Both the position numbers and the translations under genes were made by a program. Shown here piece after piece: positions 1 through 7,899 of a stretch of DNA of 56,782 bases (the first letter of the stretch is position 1; each line of letters opens with the position of its first letter). Source of the DNA: Gemmatimonadales bacterium (GTDB lineage: Bacteria; Gemmatimonadota; Glassbacteria; GWA2-58-10); assembly GCA_024278175.1 (NCBI GenBank), contig JAJRTS010000019.1, forward strand, positions 1 through 56,782, given 5' to 3'. The notes beneath the pieces were generated by a model. It did no database searches, was not told the DNA's origin, and worked only from the letters and a program-made list of their open reading frames with translations.

Positions 1-735
1 CCTACACGGCTTTGCCGTCGCGGGACAATGCTGAGCGTGCGGAGAATGTGCGCCAGGCGCTGGAGTGTTACCGGGCGGCTTTGGAGATATACAAGAAGGA
101 AGAGTATCCTGTGGACTATGCAATGACCCGGAACAACCTGGGCAATGCCTACACGGCTTTGCCGTCGCGGGACAATGCTGAGCGTGCGGAGAATGTGCGC
201 CAGGCGCTGGAGTGTTACCGGGCGGCTTTGGAGATATACAAGAAGGAAGAGTATCCTGTGGAATATGCAACGGCTCAGAACAACCTGGGCAATGCCTACA
301 CGGATTTACCGTCGCGGGACAATGCAGAGCGGGCGGAGAATGTGCGCAAGGCGCTGGAGTGTTACCGGGCGGCTTTGGAGATATACAAGAAGGAAGAGTA
401 TCCTGTGGAATATGCAACGGCTCAGAACAACCTGGGCACTGCCTACAGGGCTTTGCCGTCGCGGGACAATGCAGAGCGTGCGGAGAATGTGCGCAAGGCG
501 GTTCAGTGTTACCGGGCGGCTTTGGAGATATACAAGAAGGAAGAGTATCCTGGGGACTATGCAATGACCCGGAACAACCTGGGCAATGCCTACAAGGATT
601 TGCCGTCGCGGGACAATGCAGAGCGGGCGGAGAATGTGCGCAAGGCGGTTCAGTGTTACCGGGCGGCTTTGGAGATACGTAAGAAGGAAGAGTATCCTCA
701 GGATTATTGCTTTACAGCGGCCAATCTGGGGTTGA
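1..735 (+). repeat. Five tandem 147-bp coding repeats
   Basis: The period is exactly 147 bp, with units beginning near 1, 148, 295, 442 and 589. The first four units are almost identical at the nucleotide level, synonymous positions included. The fifth diverges after about 100 bp. This degree of identity suggests recent expansion or gene conversion, and the array may continue upstream of the window. Confidence 0.9.
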
Positions 736-875
736 CTCTTAAAGATAGTGACCCCGGGCAGGCTTGTTACTGGCTCAGGGAGGCCTATGCCCTGCGGGAG
801 TTCCTGCCGGATCAGGGGAAAGGGCTGGAAGAGGTTATCGGCAGGGTTTGCCCGGATACGCGCGGAGCCGATTGA
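3..875 (+). CDS. TPR-repeat protein, 5' end outside window
   Basis: The reading frame is open from the first complete codon, so the true start lies upstream; the TTG at 12 is an ordinary leucine inside a repeat. The visible part consists of five 49-residue units, each carrying a helix pair with the motifs RDNAERAENVR, ALECYRAALEIYKKEEYP and NNLGNAY. These are typical of tetratricopeptide repeats of the NLGNAY type, which act as protein-protein interaction scaffolds. The last unit degenerates, and the protein ends in a non-repetitive helical tail containing YWLREAYALREFLP. No enzymatic domain is visible. Similar TPR arrays are often joined to CHAT protease or NTPase domains, but any such part would be upstream and cannot be seen. 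Partner and role are unknown. Confidence 0.85.
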   Translation, partial: YTALPSRDNAERAENVRQALECYRAALEIYKKEEYPVDYAMTRNNLGNAYTALPSRDNAERAENVRQALECYRAALEIYKKEEYPVEYATAQNNLGNAYTDLPSRDNAERAENVRKALECYRAALEIYKKEEYPVEYATAQNNLGTAYRALPSRDNAERAENVRKAVQCYRAALEIYKKEEYPGDYAMTRNNLGNAYKDLPSRDNAERAENVRKAVQCYRAALEIRKKEEYPQDYCFTAANLGLTLKDSDPGQACYWLREAYALREFLPDQGKGLEEVIGRVCPDTRGAD

Positions 876-930
876 CACACCTGCTTTCGCCGGTTATATT
901 TGTAATTTACGGCAGAACAGCAGGATAGCG

Positions 931-1030
931 GGTATTCGGCCTTAGCGCTCCATTATTATTCATGCGAACATTTTACCCCGGCTGGGGATATTAACCGGTA
1001 GCGCAACATTACGTTTTTAAACCGAATACC
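931..1030. repeat. Inverted repeat in the intergenic region before surA
   Basis: GGTATTCGG at 931-939 and CCGAATACC at 1022-1030 are perfect inverted copies 82 bp apart in the gap between the TPR gene and the surA-like gene. No target duplication is evident. This may be a small decayed element or a transcript stem. No other signal was recognised in 876-1061 except the ribosome binding site AGAGG at 1049-1053. Confidence 0.35.
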
Positions 1031-1061
1031 TGCAACGCTACCCTAAGTAGAGGTGTGGATT

Positions 1062-2582
1062 ATGCCGGCAAGACTTTTGGGAACTTCTCATAATCATCTT
1101 TTGGCTGCGCCCGGCTACACAACTGCCCGGCTGCGTTTTTGTATAAAAACCGTCCTCAACATAGCGCTGCTATGCTTCCGGCGGTTTTTCTCCTCAGGCC
1201 TTGCCGGAGCAGCTTCTCGCTCGGGCTCGCTTCAAAATCTAATTATCAGAGGTCCCCTTTTTTTTCTGATTCTGATCGCCTGCGGCGCGGTGGCCGCCCA
1301 GCAGAGCGCCGGCAACGGCAGGCTGGTGCTCGATGATATAGCGGCCGTGGTCGGCAACGAGATCATCCTCTCGAGCGAAATCAAGATGCTCACCATCCAG
1401 ACCGCCCAGCGGCAGGGCATTGACCCCGCCGACACGGCCGCCATGAGGGCCTTGTCCCAACAGAAGCTGGAGGAGGAGATCGGCAACAAAGTTCTGCTGC
1501 ATCACGCGCGTGTGGCCAAGATCGAGGTTACCGACGACGAGTTGAACCAGTTGGTGGAGAGCCGCCTCAACGACCTTCGCAAGCGCTACAACAGCGAGGC
1601 CGAGTTCCAGCGCGACCTGGCCGCGGTGGGCCAGACCCTGCTCGGACTTAAGGAAATGTACCGCCAGAACGCCAGAGAGGAACTGCTGCGCCAGAAATAC
1701 CTTCGGGAGCACAGCCACGAGCTGCCCCAGGTCAAGGTTACCGAGCAGGAGGCCCGCGAGCTGTTCGAGCAGCAGCCGATGGGCGACAGCCCGGAGCAGG
1801 TAAAATTTCAGTACATGATTATTCCGCCCAAACCGGGCGAGGCCGAGATCGCGCGGGCCAAGGCCAGGATCGACTCCCTCTACAAGGTCTACCTGGAGGG
1901 CAAAACCGATTTCGCCTGGCTGGCCGAGCACAACAGCGATGGCCCCAGCGCATCCAGTGGCGGCGACCTCGGGTTTTTCAGCCGGGGCGAGATGGTCAAG
2001 GAGTTCGAGGAGGCCGCTTTCAGTATGAGGGTGGGCGACGTGAGGATGGTGCAGACCAAGTTCGGCTGGCACCTGATCCGGGTCGAGGCCCGCAGGCAGA
2101 AAGAAGTCAAGGCGCGCCATATCCTGGCCATGACCGAGGTGGGCGATGAGGATTGGCAGCGGGCGTTCAATCTTGCCGAGTCCCTGCGCGAGCGCGTGCT
2201 GGCCGGAGAGAGTTTTTACCAGCTTGCCATGGAATACAGCGACCAGAAAGAGGGATTGAACGAATCTCCCGGTTTTTCCGTGCTGGGTAACATCCAGCCC
2301 GCCGAGTTCCGTGATGCGCTCATGGGTGAGTTGACCCCCGTGCCCGGCAAGGATGGAGAACGTATTTCCCCTGTGATTGAGATGCGGCCCCACGGCTGGT
2401 TGGTCGTCTACGAACTGGAGCGCAAAAAAGAGGCGCCGCTCACGTTCGATGATGTCAAGCTGCAGGTGATCGAGCGCCTGGAATACCCCAAGCGGATCGA
2501 GGCCTACGTGAACCAGCTCAGGGAAAAGACATATATCGACGTGCGTTTCAAGGGCTGGTCACCGCTGGCCGGTGGCTACTGA
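1062..2582 (+). CDS. surA: SurA/PpiC-type periplasmic peptidyl-prolyl isomerase
   Basis: This is a periplasmic chaperone and prolyl isomerase for outer-membrane protein folding. After the export signal comes a SurA N-terminal helical domain (VLDDIAAVVGNEIILSSEI, about residues 82-210). A PpiC rotamase domain follows at about 240-345, with DLGFFSRGEMVKEFEEAAF and GWHLIRV. A second, more divergent rotamase lies at about 350-455. The ATG at 1062 has AGAGG eight bases upstream. The N-terminus is abnormal: about 61 residues encoded by an inserted MITE-like element separate MPARL from the hydrophobic stretch LFFLILIACGAVAAQQ. That stretch contains a possible lipobox (LIAC). pdxA follows two bases after the stop, echoing the surA-pdxA linkage of other Gram-negatives. 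The family call is firm; whether export still works is uncertain. Confidence 0.88.
   Translation: MPARLLGTSHNHLLAAPGYTTARLRFCIKTVLNIALLCFRRFFSSGLAGAASRSGSLQNLIIRGPLFFLILIACGAVAAQQSAGNGRLVLDDIAAVVGNEIILSSEIKMLTIQTAQRQGIDPADTAAMRALSQQKLEEEIGNKVLLHHARVAKIEVTDDELNQLVESRLNDLRKRYNSEAEFQRDLAAVGQTLLGLKEMYRQNAREELLRQKYLREHSHELPQVKVTEQEARELFEQQPMGDSPEQVKFQYMIIPPKPGEAEIARAKARIDSLYKVYLEGKTDFAWLAEHNSDGPSASSGGDLGFFSRGEMVKEFEEAAFSMRVGDVRMVQTKFGWHLIRVEARRQKEVKARHILAMTEVGDEDWQRAFNLAESLRERVLAGESFYQLAMEYSDQKEGLNESPGFSVLGNIQPAEFRDALMGELTPVPGKDGERISPVIEMRPHGWLVVYELERKKEAPLTFDDVKLQVIERLEYPKRIEAYVNQLREKTYIDVRFKGWSPLAGGY
1079..1256. mobile_element. MITE-like element inserted in the surA signal peptide
   Basis: This 178-bp palindromic element has imperfect terminal inverted repeats of about 18 bp. 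The left end reads GGGAACTTCTCATAATCA and the right end is its near reverse complement, ATTATCAGAGGTCCC. It is flanked on both sides by CTTTT (1074-1078 and 1257-1261), which fits a 5-bp target-site duplication. An internal hairpin spans about 1146-1187, with AAAACCG and CATAGC pairing to GCTATG and CGGTTTT. The element has no gene of its own. Element plus duplication is 183 bp, exactly 61 codons, and it is open in the host frame. Confidence 0.8.
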
Positions 2583-2584
2583 GC

Positions 2585-3634
2585 GTGAGCGCCGGGAGGG
2601 GAAACGCCGTAACCGAGGCCGCGGCGGGCCTTCCGTCGGTGGCGATCAGCGCCGGTGATGTGCGCGGGATCGGCCCCGAGGTCCTGCTCAGGGCGCTCGC
2701 GCGCGAGGAATTTATCGGCAGGTTCCGGCCACTCGTCTTCTGGCCCGCGGCCGCCCTGAGGATGCAGGCGGAGGAACTCTGGCCCGCGGGGGATTACTCC
2801 TGGCTGGTAAGGTCGGCTCTCGACTCCGTGGTTGACATTGCGCACAATGATGAACTCCCGGCCGGTGTCGGCACGGTAAAAAAATTGCGTGAGGCTCTCG
2901 CCGGTAACCAGGTCCTGGCCGGGCGCTGGGCCGGACGCGCGGTGGAGCGGGCGGTGGAATCGATTGCCGGGGGCCGGGCGCGCTCACTGGTAACCGCGCC
3001 GCTGGACAAGCATGCCCTGAACCTGGGCGGATACCGCTTCCCCGGCCACACGGAAATGCTGGCCCATCTGGCCGGCGATGTGGAAGTCTCGATGATGTTG
3101 GCCGGAGGCTCGTTGCGGGTTGTCCCGGCCACGACCCATGTCCCGTTGTCCAGAGTCCCTTCGCTGGTGAGCATCGAGTTGATAACCGGCCAGTGCCGGG
3201 TGATCGACTCCGGGTTGCGCCGCGTGTTCGGGATCGTCGAGCCCCGGATTGCCGTTTGTGCTCTGAACCCGCACTTGGGCGACGGCGGATTGGCGGGCGA
3301 CGAGGACCAGCGCATCACCGCTCCGGCGGTGGAGAGCGCCCGCGCCCGGGGGCTGAACGTGGCCGGGCCGCTGCCGGCCGACACGGTGTTCGTCCGGGCC
3401 GCGCGAGGTGAGTACGACGCCGTGCTGGCGATGTACCACGACCAGGCGATGGTGGCGATTAAAATGCATTCTTTCGGCGGCGGAGTGAATATCACGCTCG
3501 GCCTGCCCTACGTAAGAACTTCTCCCGACCACGGCACCGCGCTCGATATCGCGGGCCGCGCTCTGGCTGACGAGGGCAGCATGGCAGAGGCGCTCCGTCT
3601 GGCTGTTGCCGCGGCCCGGATGGAGAAAGCCTGA
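2585..3634 (+). CDS. pdxA: 4-hydroxythreonine-4-phosphate dehydrogenase
   Basis: PdxA oxidises 4-phosphohydroxy-L-threonine in the DXP-dependent pyridoxal-phosphate pathway in the cytoplasm, using NAD and a divalent metal. Family signatures are clear over the 349 residues. There is an N-terminal GDVRGIGPEVLL (usually GDPAGIGPE), then TAPLDKHALNLGGYRFPGHTEML with the first metal-binding His. AMYHDQAMVAIK holds another metal His, and RTSPDHGTALDIAGR lies near the C-terminus. The start is GTG two bases after the surA stop. The gene ends by overlapping the ftsE ATG by one base (TGATG), so surA, pdxA, ftsE and ftsX are probably co-transcribed. Confidence 0.95.
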   Translation: MSAGRGNAVTEAAAGLPSVAISAGDVRGIGPEVLLRALAREEFIGRFRPLVFWPAAALRMQAEELWPAGDYSWLVRSALDSVVDIAHNDELPAGVGTVKKLREALAGNQVLAGRWAGRAVERAVESIAGGRARSLVTAPLDKHALNLGGYRFPGHTEMLAHLAGDVEVSMMLAGGSLRVVPATTHVPLSRVPSLVSIELITGQCRVIDSGLRRVFGIVEPRIAVCALNPHLGDGGLAGDEDQRITAPAVESARARGLNVAGPLPADTVFVRAARGEYDAVLAMYHDQAMVAIKMHSFGGGVNITLGLPYVRTSPDHGTALDIAGRALADEGSMAEALRLAVAAARMEKA

Positions 3635-4359
3635 TGATAGAGTTCAGCAATGTCTCGGCCGGATACGCCAAAGGCGCGCGTGTGCTGGACGGGATTAATT
3701 TCCATATCGACAAGGGCGAGTTCGTTTTTCTCACCGGTCCCAGCGGCAGCGGCAAGAGTACGCTGCTCAAGCTGATCTACCACGACCTTCGCCCCCTGCT
3801 TGGTGAGATCAGGGTGGCCGAGTACAGCTCCCGCAGGATTTCCCGCAGAAAAATCCCCTATCTCAGACGCAAACTCGGAATCGTGTTCCAGGATTTCGGA
3901 CTGCTGGAGAGCCGCACCGTGGGCGAGAACGTGGCCTTTGCGCTGGAAGTTACCGGCGCGCCGCGCTCGTTTATCCGCCGCAGGGTGAGCGAGGCGCTGG
4001 AGCAGATGGGTCTGGGGGGCAAGGAGTGTTGTTATCCGCTGGAGCTTTCCGGCGGAGAGCAGCAGCGCGTGGCGATTGCACGTGCGCTGGTGGGTGAGCC
4101 CTACGCGCTGATCGCTGATGAGCCGACGGGTAATCTGGACCCCGGTATCAGCCGCGAGATACTCATGAGGCTCGAGGATATCAACGCGATGGGTATGGCC
4201 GTGCTGCTGGCCACCCACGACTACAGCCTGCTGAAGGACCGCGACCATGTGCGGCGCCTGTACGTTTCGGGCGGCCGGCTGATTTACGACGGGCCCACGG
4301 GTTCTTTCGCGCCGGAAGCGCCGCCCGCCTCCGGCGGAAACCTGCCCCCTGTAGGCTGA
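3634..4359 (+). CDS. ftsE: Cell division ATP-binding protein FtsE
   Basis: FtsE is the ABC ATPase that works with FtsX at the division site to control peptidoglycan hydrolysis through an EnvC-like activator. Walker A is TGPSGSGKST, the Q-loop is VFQDFGLL, the signature is LSGGEQQRVAIARAL, Walker B is ADEPTGNLD, and the switch His is in ATHDYSLL. At 241 residues it is a little longer than typical FtsE (about 220) because of a Pro/Gly-rich tail. It shares one base with the pdxA stop and is followed 36 bases later by ftsX, which fixes its identity over other small ABC proteins. Confidence 0.95.
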   Translation: MIEFSNVSAGYAKGARVLDGINFHIDKGEFVFLTGPSGSGKSTLLKLIYHDLRPLLGEIRVAEYSSRRISRRKIPYLRRKLGIVFQDFGLLESRTVGENVAFALEVTGAPRSFIRRRVSEALEQMGLGGKECCYPLELSGGEQQRVAIARALVGEPYALIADEPTGNLDPGISREILMRLEDINAMGMAVLLATHDYSLLKDRDHVRRLYVSGGRLIYDGPTGSFAPEAPPASGGNLPPVG

Positions 4360-4395
4360 TTACGTTCTTTTACCCGATTTTGGAGGAAGACGGCG

Positions 4396-5250
4396 TTGCG
4401 TTCGTTGAGAGAAGCGTTGCTCGGGTTCGGCCGGGCCAAAACAATGTCGTTTTTCGCCATCGTCTCCACCGGGTTCAGCCTGCTGGCCTTGGGGATGTTC
4501 GCCCTGGCCCTGCTGAATCTCAATACGCTGATCCGCTATTTTGAGAGCAAGGTCGAGATAGTCGTCTACATCCGCGATAACGCCGACACCGGCCGGGTGG
4601 GGATGGCTGTGGAGGACCTGGGCCGGGTCGAGGGGGTGGACCGGGTGAACTTCGTCAGCAAGGAAGAGGCGCTGGAACATTTCCGCCGCGACCTGGGCGC
4701 CGACAGCGACCTGCTTCAGGACCTCGAGTCCAACCCGGTGCCGGCCTCGCTGAATATCACGATGAAGCCCGGTTATCGCGATACGCTCCACGTCCAGGCC
4801 GTGGCGGCGCGGGCGGCCGAACTGTCGTTTGTCGAGGAGGTGGACTACGGCCGCGAGTGGCTGCGCAGGATGGATATTTTCAAGCATGTGGTCAGCGTGG
4901 TGGGTGTGATCAGCGGGGCCCTGCTCTCACTGGTGGCCCTGGTGCTGATCTCCAGCGCAATCAAGATCGCCGTGTTCAGCCGCAGCAGGGAAATTTTCAT
5001 CATGAAAATTGTCGGGGCCACCAACGGCTATATCCGCCGCGCGTTTCTGATCGAGGGCGTGCTCAAGGGAACGCTTGGCGGAGCGCTGGCCGCTGGTGGG
5101 ATTTTCGCGATAACAGAGTTGTTCAACCGTAAGCTGATTCCGATTACCGGTTTTACGGACCGCTATTATCTTTACACGGTTGCCGCCGGGGCGCTGCTGG
5201 GGCTGCTGGGCAGTTGGATTTCCCTGGGGCGGTATCTCAGACGGATCTAG
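4396..5250 (+). CDS. ftsX: Cell division protein FtsX (permease-like)
   Basis: This is the membrane partner of FtsE. The start is TTG, with GGAGGA eight bases upstream (4382-4387). The 284 residues give a short cytoplasmic N-terminus (MRSLREALLGFGRAKTMS) and a first membrane helix at about 18-42. A periplasmic loop of about 120 residues follows (KVEIVVYIRDNAD, FVSKEEALEHFRRDLG). Three more helices come after about residue 160, with the conserved REIFIMKIVGATNGYIRRAFLIEG between helices 2 and 3. This is the FtsX/MacB topology. The periplasmic loop is the expected contact for the EnvC-like protein encoded next. Confidence 0.94.
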   Translation: MRSLREALLGFGRAKTMSFFAIVSTGFSLLALGMFALALLNLNTLIRYFESKVEIVVYIRDNADTGRVGMAVEDLGRVEGVDRVNFVSKEEALEHFRRDLGADSDLLQDLESNPVPASLNITMKPGYRDTLHVQAVAARAAELSFVEEVDYGREWLRRMDIFKHVVSVVGVISGALLSLVALVLISSAIKIAVFSRSREIFIMKIVGATNGYIRRAFLIEGVLKGTLGGALAAGGIFAITELFNRKLIPITGFTDRYYLYTVAAGALLGLLGSWISLGRYLRRI

Positions 5251-5493
5251 CAGCGTGTTGAAAAAGGGGTAGTTACGGGACTTTGATTTCTCAGGTGCCG
5301 TTCCCCGTTGTGACCTGTCGAAAGCAAGCGGAAGCAACGCAACAGCTTGGAAAAACACAACTAGCCGGATCAGTAAAAGAAACGGCCGGTTTTGCCCCCG
5401 GGCGGCCGACCAGGCCAATCAAGAAAAAAATATTTGAGGGCGTTGAGAGTTTTTAGGGCGCCCCGCTAGCCCCTGGACGGGAACCTGTCACCT

Positions 5494-6750
5494 ATGCCAA
5501 CCCTGGACGCGACCGGAGCCATGCGGACGCAGTCGTGGTATTTGAAAATAATCATTCCGCTTTGCCTGGCGCTCACAGCCCTGTTCGGACAGGATTGCCC
5601 CGGCCAGCAGGAAAAGGTGCGCCAGGCCGAGCAGGAACTCGAAAGCAGCCGCGGCAAGCTCGAACAACTCGAAGGCGAGATCGAGGCCACCGAGGGCAAG
5701 GCGCGCCGGCTGCGGAAAAAAGAACAAAGCCTGGTGCATCAGATCCAGGAAGTGGAGCGCAAGATTGACCAGTCGCGCCACAACCTGAAAAATCTCAACG
5801 CGGAAATCAGCGAGCTGAACTCCGAGCTGAGCTACATTAAACGCCAGCTTTCCTCGTTGTCCGGGCAACTGGAGCGCAAGCAGTCGATCATGAACCGCCG
5901 TTTGCGCGAAATCTACAAGCGTGGCCGTTTGCACTCGGTGCAAGTGCTGCTGGAAAGCCACTCATTTACCGATTTTCTCAAGCGGATCAAGTACCTGACC
6001 CTGATCGCCGCCCAGGACAAGCGGCTGGTGAGAGAGGTCCGCGACCTGCAGCACACCTACGGCGAATACCGTGGCGCCAGCGAGCGGAAACTGACTCTGC
6101 GGATCGAACGCCGCGAGCAGTTGGAGAGCGAACAGCGTAGCCTGCAGGCAAGCGAGAAGCAGCGTCAGAAGCTGCTCGGCTCGGTTAAAACAGAGCGGGC
6201 CGAGGTGCTCAAGGTGCTCGAGCAGCGCAAGTCGGACCGTAAGCAGATGCTGGCCCTGATTGCCCGGATCGAGCGCAGGCGCAAGGAGGCCGAGGAACGG
6301 GCGCGCCGCGAGGGCCGCGCTCTTGCTCCGGAGGTCGCTTATCTGGAAGGCCGGATGGGAGGCCTGAGCTGGCCCGTGGCCCGTGGTAAAGTGGTGCGGG
6401 GGTTCGGGCTCTACACCGATGAGATCACCAGGACCAAGGTGATCAATAACGGCCTGGAAATCCGCGCTCCCCTTAGCGAGCCGGTCCACACAGTCGCTTC
6501 CGGCAGGGTGGTGATGGCCGAGTGGTACCTGAGCTACGGCAAAACGGTGATGGTGGACCACGGCTCCGGGATGTGGACTATCTACGCGCACCTTGCCGAT
6601 GTTTACGTGGATGTGAACGATTTTGTCAACGAGGGCCAGGTGATTGCCAGTGTGGGTGAAACGGGCAGCCTGCAGGGCCCTATTCTTTACTTCGAATTGC
6701 GCGACGGGACCCGGGCGGTGAATCCCCGGACCTGGCTGGGCAAAAAATAG
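5494..6750 (+). CDS. envC: EnvC-like murein hydrolase activator with degenerate LytM domain
   Basis: This is a periplasmic coiled-coil protein with a C-terminal peptidase-M23/LytM fold. After a signal peptide (WYLKIIIPLCLALTALFG) comes a long charged coiled coil (about residues 30-290). The LytM domain starts at GLSWPVARGKVVRGFG. Catalytic positions are lost: HxGxD is replaced by NNGLEI and the last LHFE-type motif by LYFELRDG, though YAHL remains. It should therefore not cut peptidoglycan. Together with its place after ftsEX, this matches EnvC, which activates amidases under FtsEX control. An alternative ATG at 5521 gives a tighter signal peptide but has a poorly spaced ribosome site. The 243-bp gap before it holds no recognised riboswitch. 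Confidence 0.9.
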   Translation: MPTLDATGAMRTQSWYLKIIIPLCLALTALFGQDCPGQQEKVRQAEQELESSRGKLEQLEGEIEATEGKARRLRKKEQSLVHQIQEVERKIDQSRHNLKNLNAEISELNSELSYIKRQLSSLSGQLERKQSIMNRRLREIYKRGRLHSVQVLLESHSFTDFLKRIKYLTLIAAQDKRLVREVRDLQHTYGEYRGASERKLTLRIERREQLESEQRSLQASEKQRQKLLGSVKTERAEVLKVLEQRKSDRKQMLALIARIERRRKEAEERARREGRALAPEVAYLEGRMGGLSWPVARGKVVRGFGLYTDEITRTKVINNGLEIRAPLSEPVHTVASGRVVMAEWYLSYGKTVMVDHGSGMWTIYAHLADVYVDVNDFVNEGQVIASVGETGSLQGPILYFELRDGTRAVNPRTWLGKK

Positions 6751-6765
6751 GATCGGGAGCGGGAG

Positions 6766-7899
6766 ATGAGCACGGCCGCCGTTGACATCCGCCCCTTGGG
6801 CCTGACCGAACTGGTGGACAAGGAGGTCCAGTCGTCGATGCTGGTCTCGGCGATGGTGCGCGGCCGCCTGGGCGGGACGCTGCTGTTCCACGGCCCGGAC
6901 GGCAGCGGCAAGAGCAGCTTGGCCCTCTGGCTGGCTTCTGCGCTGAACTGCGCAAAAAACGGCGGTCAGGGCGCCGCCTGCGGCCAGTGCGACAGTTGCC
7001 GCAAAGTGGCCGCGCTGGGTCATCCCGACGTGTTCTGGAGCTTCCCGCTGCCAGGAAGCTACTACAGCGCCGGCGTACCGGACGAGGGTAAGCTGGCGCA
7101 GCTCTACGAGCGCAAGCGGGCGCGGCCCGCCCGGGCGATCGAGTTCGCCGAAAAGGCCGAACATCACCTGGCGTCGGTAAAGATGATCAGGGCCGAGGCC
7201 GGGCGCAGTTGCTACGAGGGCCGGCGCAAGGTGTTCGTTCTCACCCATGCCGACCGCCTGCGCCAGGAAGCTGCCAACGCGTTACTCAAGCTGCTCGAGG
7301 AACCGCGGGAAAACGTAGCGATTGTTCTCTGCACCTCCCGGCCCTCGGGTCTGCTGCCCACGATTCTCAGCCGTTGCCAGCGGCTGCGGCTCACCCGTCC
7401 TTCGCCGGCCACGGTGGCGCAACTGCTTACCGGTCGCTACGCCATGGGGGAGTCCGCCGCCCGGCGCGCCGCGGCCGTGGCCGAGGGCAATCTGTCGGTG
7501 GCGCTGGGCCTGGGAGAGGATGGAGTGCTCGAAGCGCAGCGCGAGTGGGTGGATAAAACCCTGGCGGCGCTGCTGGAAAGGAGCGATAATCTCATCCTGG
7601 CCCTGCTTGACGACCGCAAGGGGCCGTTTTACAACCGTGGTGATTTCGAGCGTTACGCCGGATTGCTGGCCGCCGCGATGCGCGATGTGCTGCTGGTCTG
7701 CGTTACGGGCCGGCCGGCGGGAGAGGGGCGGATAGATGCGTTTGCGGGGCAGGTTGCGGATTCGCGGAAACTGATTAAATTAGTCGAGAGGACAGTTAAT
7801 CTTGGAGACAGCCTTAACCGCAATGTTAACTTGAGGTTATTGGGCTGGTCCCTGTTGAACGAGGCGAAAGAGGTGCTCGGTGAAGGAGCCGGAAAATAA
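6766..7899 (+). CDS. holB: DNA polymerase III delta-prime subunit
   Basis: This is a clamp-loader subunit of the AAA+ family. It has P-loop FHGPDGSGKSSLALWLA (about 42-58) and a zinc module with four cysteines spanning CAKNGGQGAACGQCDSCRK. These are followed by KVFVLTHADRLRQEAANALLKLLEEP and the sensor/arginine-finger stretch TSRPSGLLPTILSRCQRLRL. The C-terminal domain is divergent, as is usual for delta-prime proteins. At 377 residues it is close to the family length. It could in principle be a DnaX paralogue, but the size and the adjacent ricT gene fit holB, because holB and the PSP1/RicT gene are neighbours in many bacteria. It overlaps the next gene by 20 bases. Confidence 0.9.
   Translation: MSTAAVDIRPLGLTELVDKEVQSSMLVSAMVRGRLGGTLLFHGPDGSGKSSLALWLASALNCAKNGGQGAACGQCDSCRKVAALGHPDVFWSFPLPGSYYSAGVPDEGKLAQLYERKRARPARAIEFAEKAEHHLASVKMIRAEAGRSCYEGRRKVFVLTHADRLRQEAANALLKLLEEPRENVAIVLCTSRPSGLLPTILSRCQRLRLTRPSPATVAQLLTGRYAMGESAARRAAAVAEGNLSVALGLGEDGVLEAQREWVDKTLAALLERSDNLILALLDDRKGPFYNRGDFERYAGLLAAAMRDVLLVCVTGRPAGEGRIDAFAGQVADSRKLIKLVERTVNLGDSLNRNVNLRLLGWSLLNEAKEVLGEGAGK

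Noticed and set aside
876-1061. Start of a small gene between the TPR and surA genes
   Set aside because: There are frequent stops in all forward frames, and only the 9-bp inverted repeat stands out.
5251-5493. c-di-AMP or other riboswitch before envC
   Set aside because: Some riboswitch-like GC stems are present, but conserved core motifs are missing.
5962-7248. Reverse open frame over envC and holB
   Set aside because: The translation is Ala/His/Leu-rich with no motifs and lies opposite two recognised genes.
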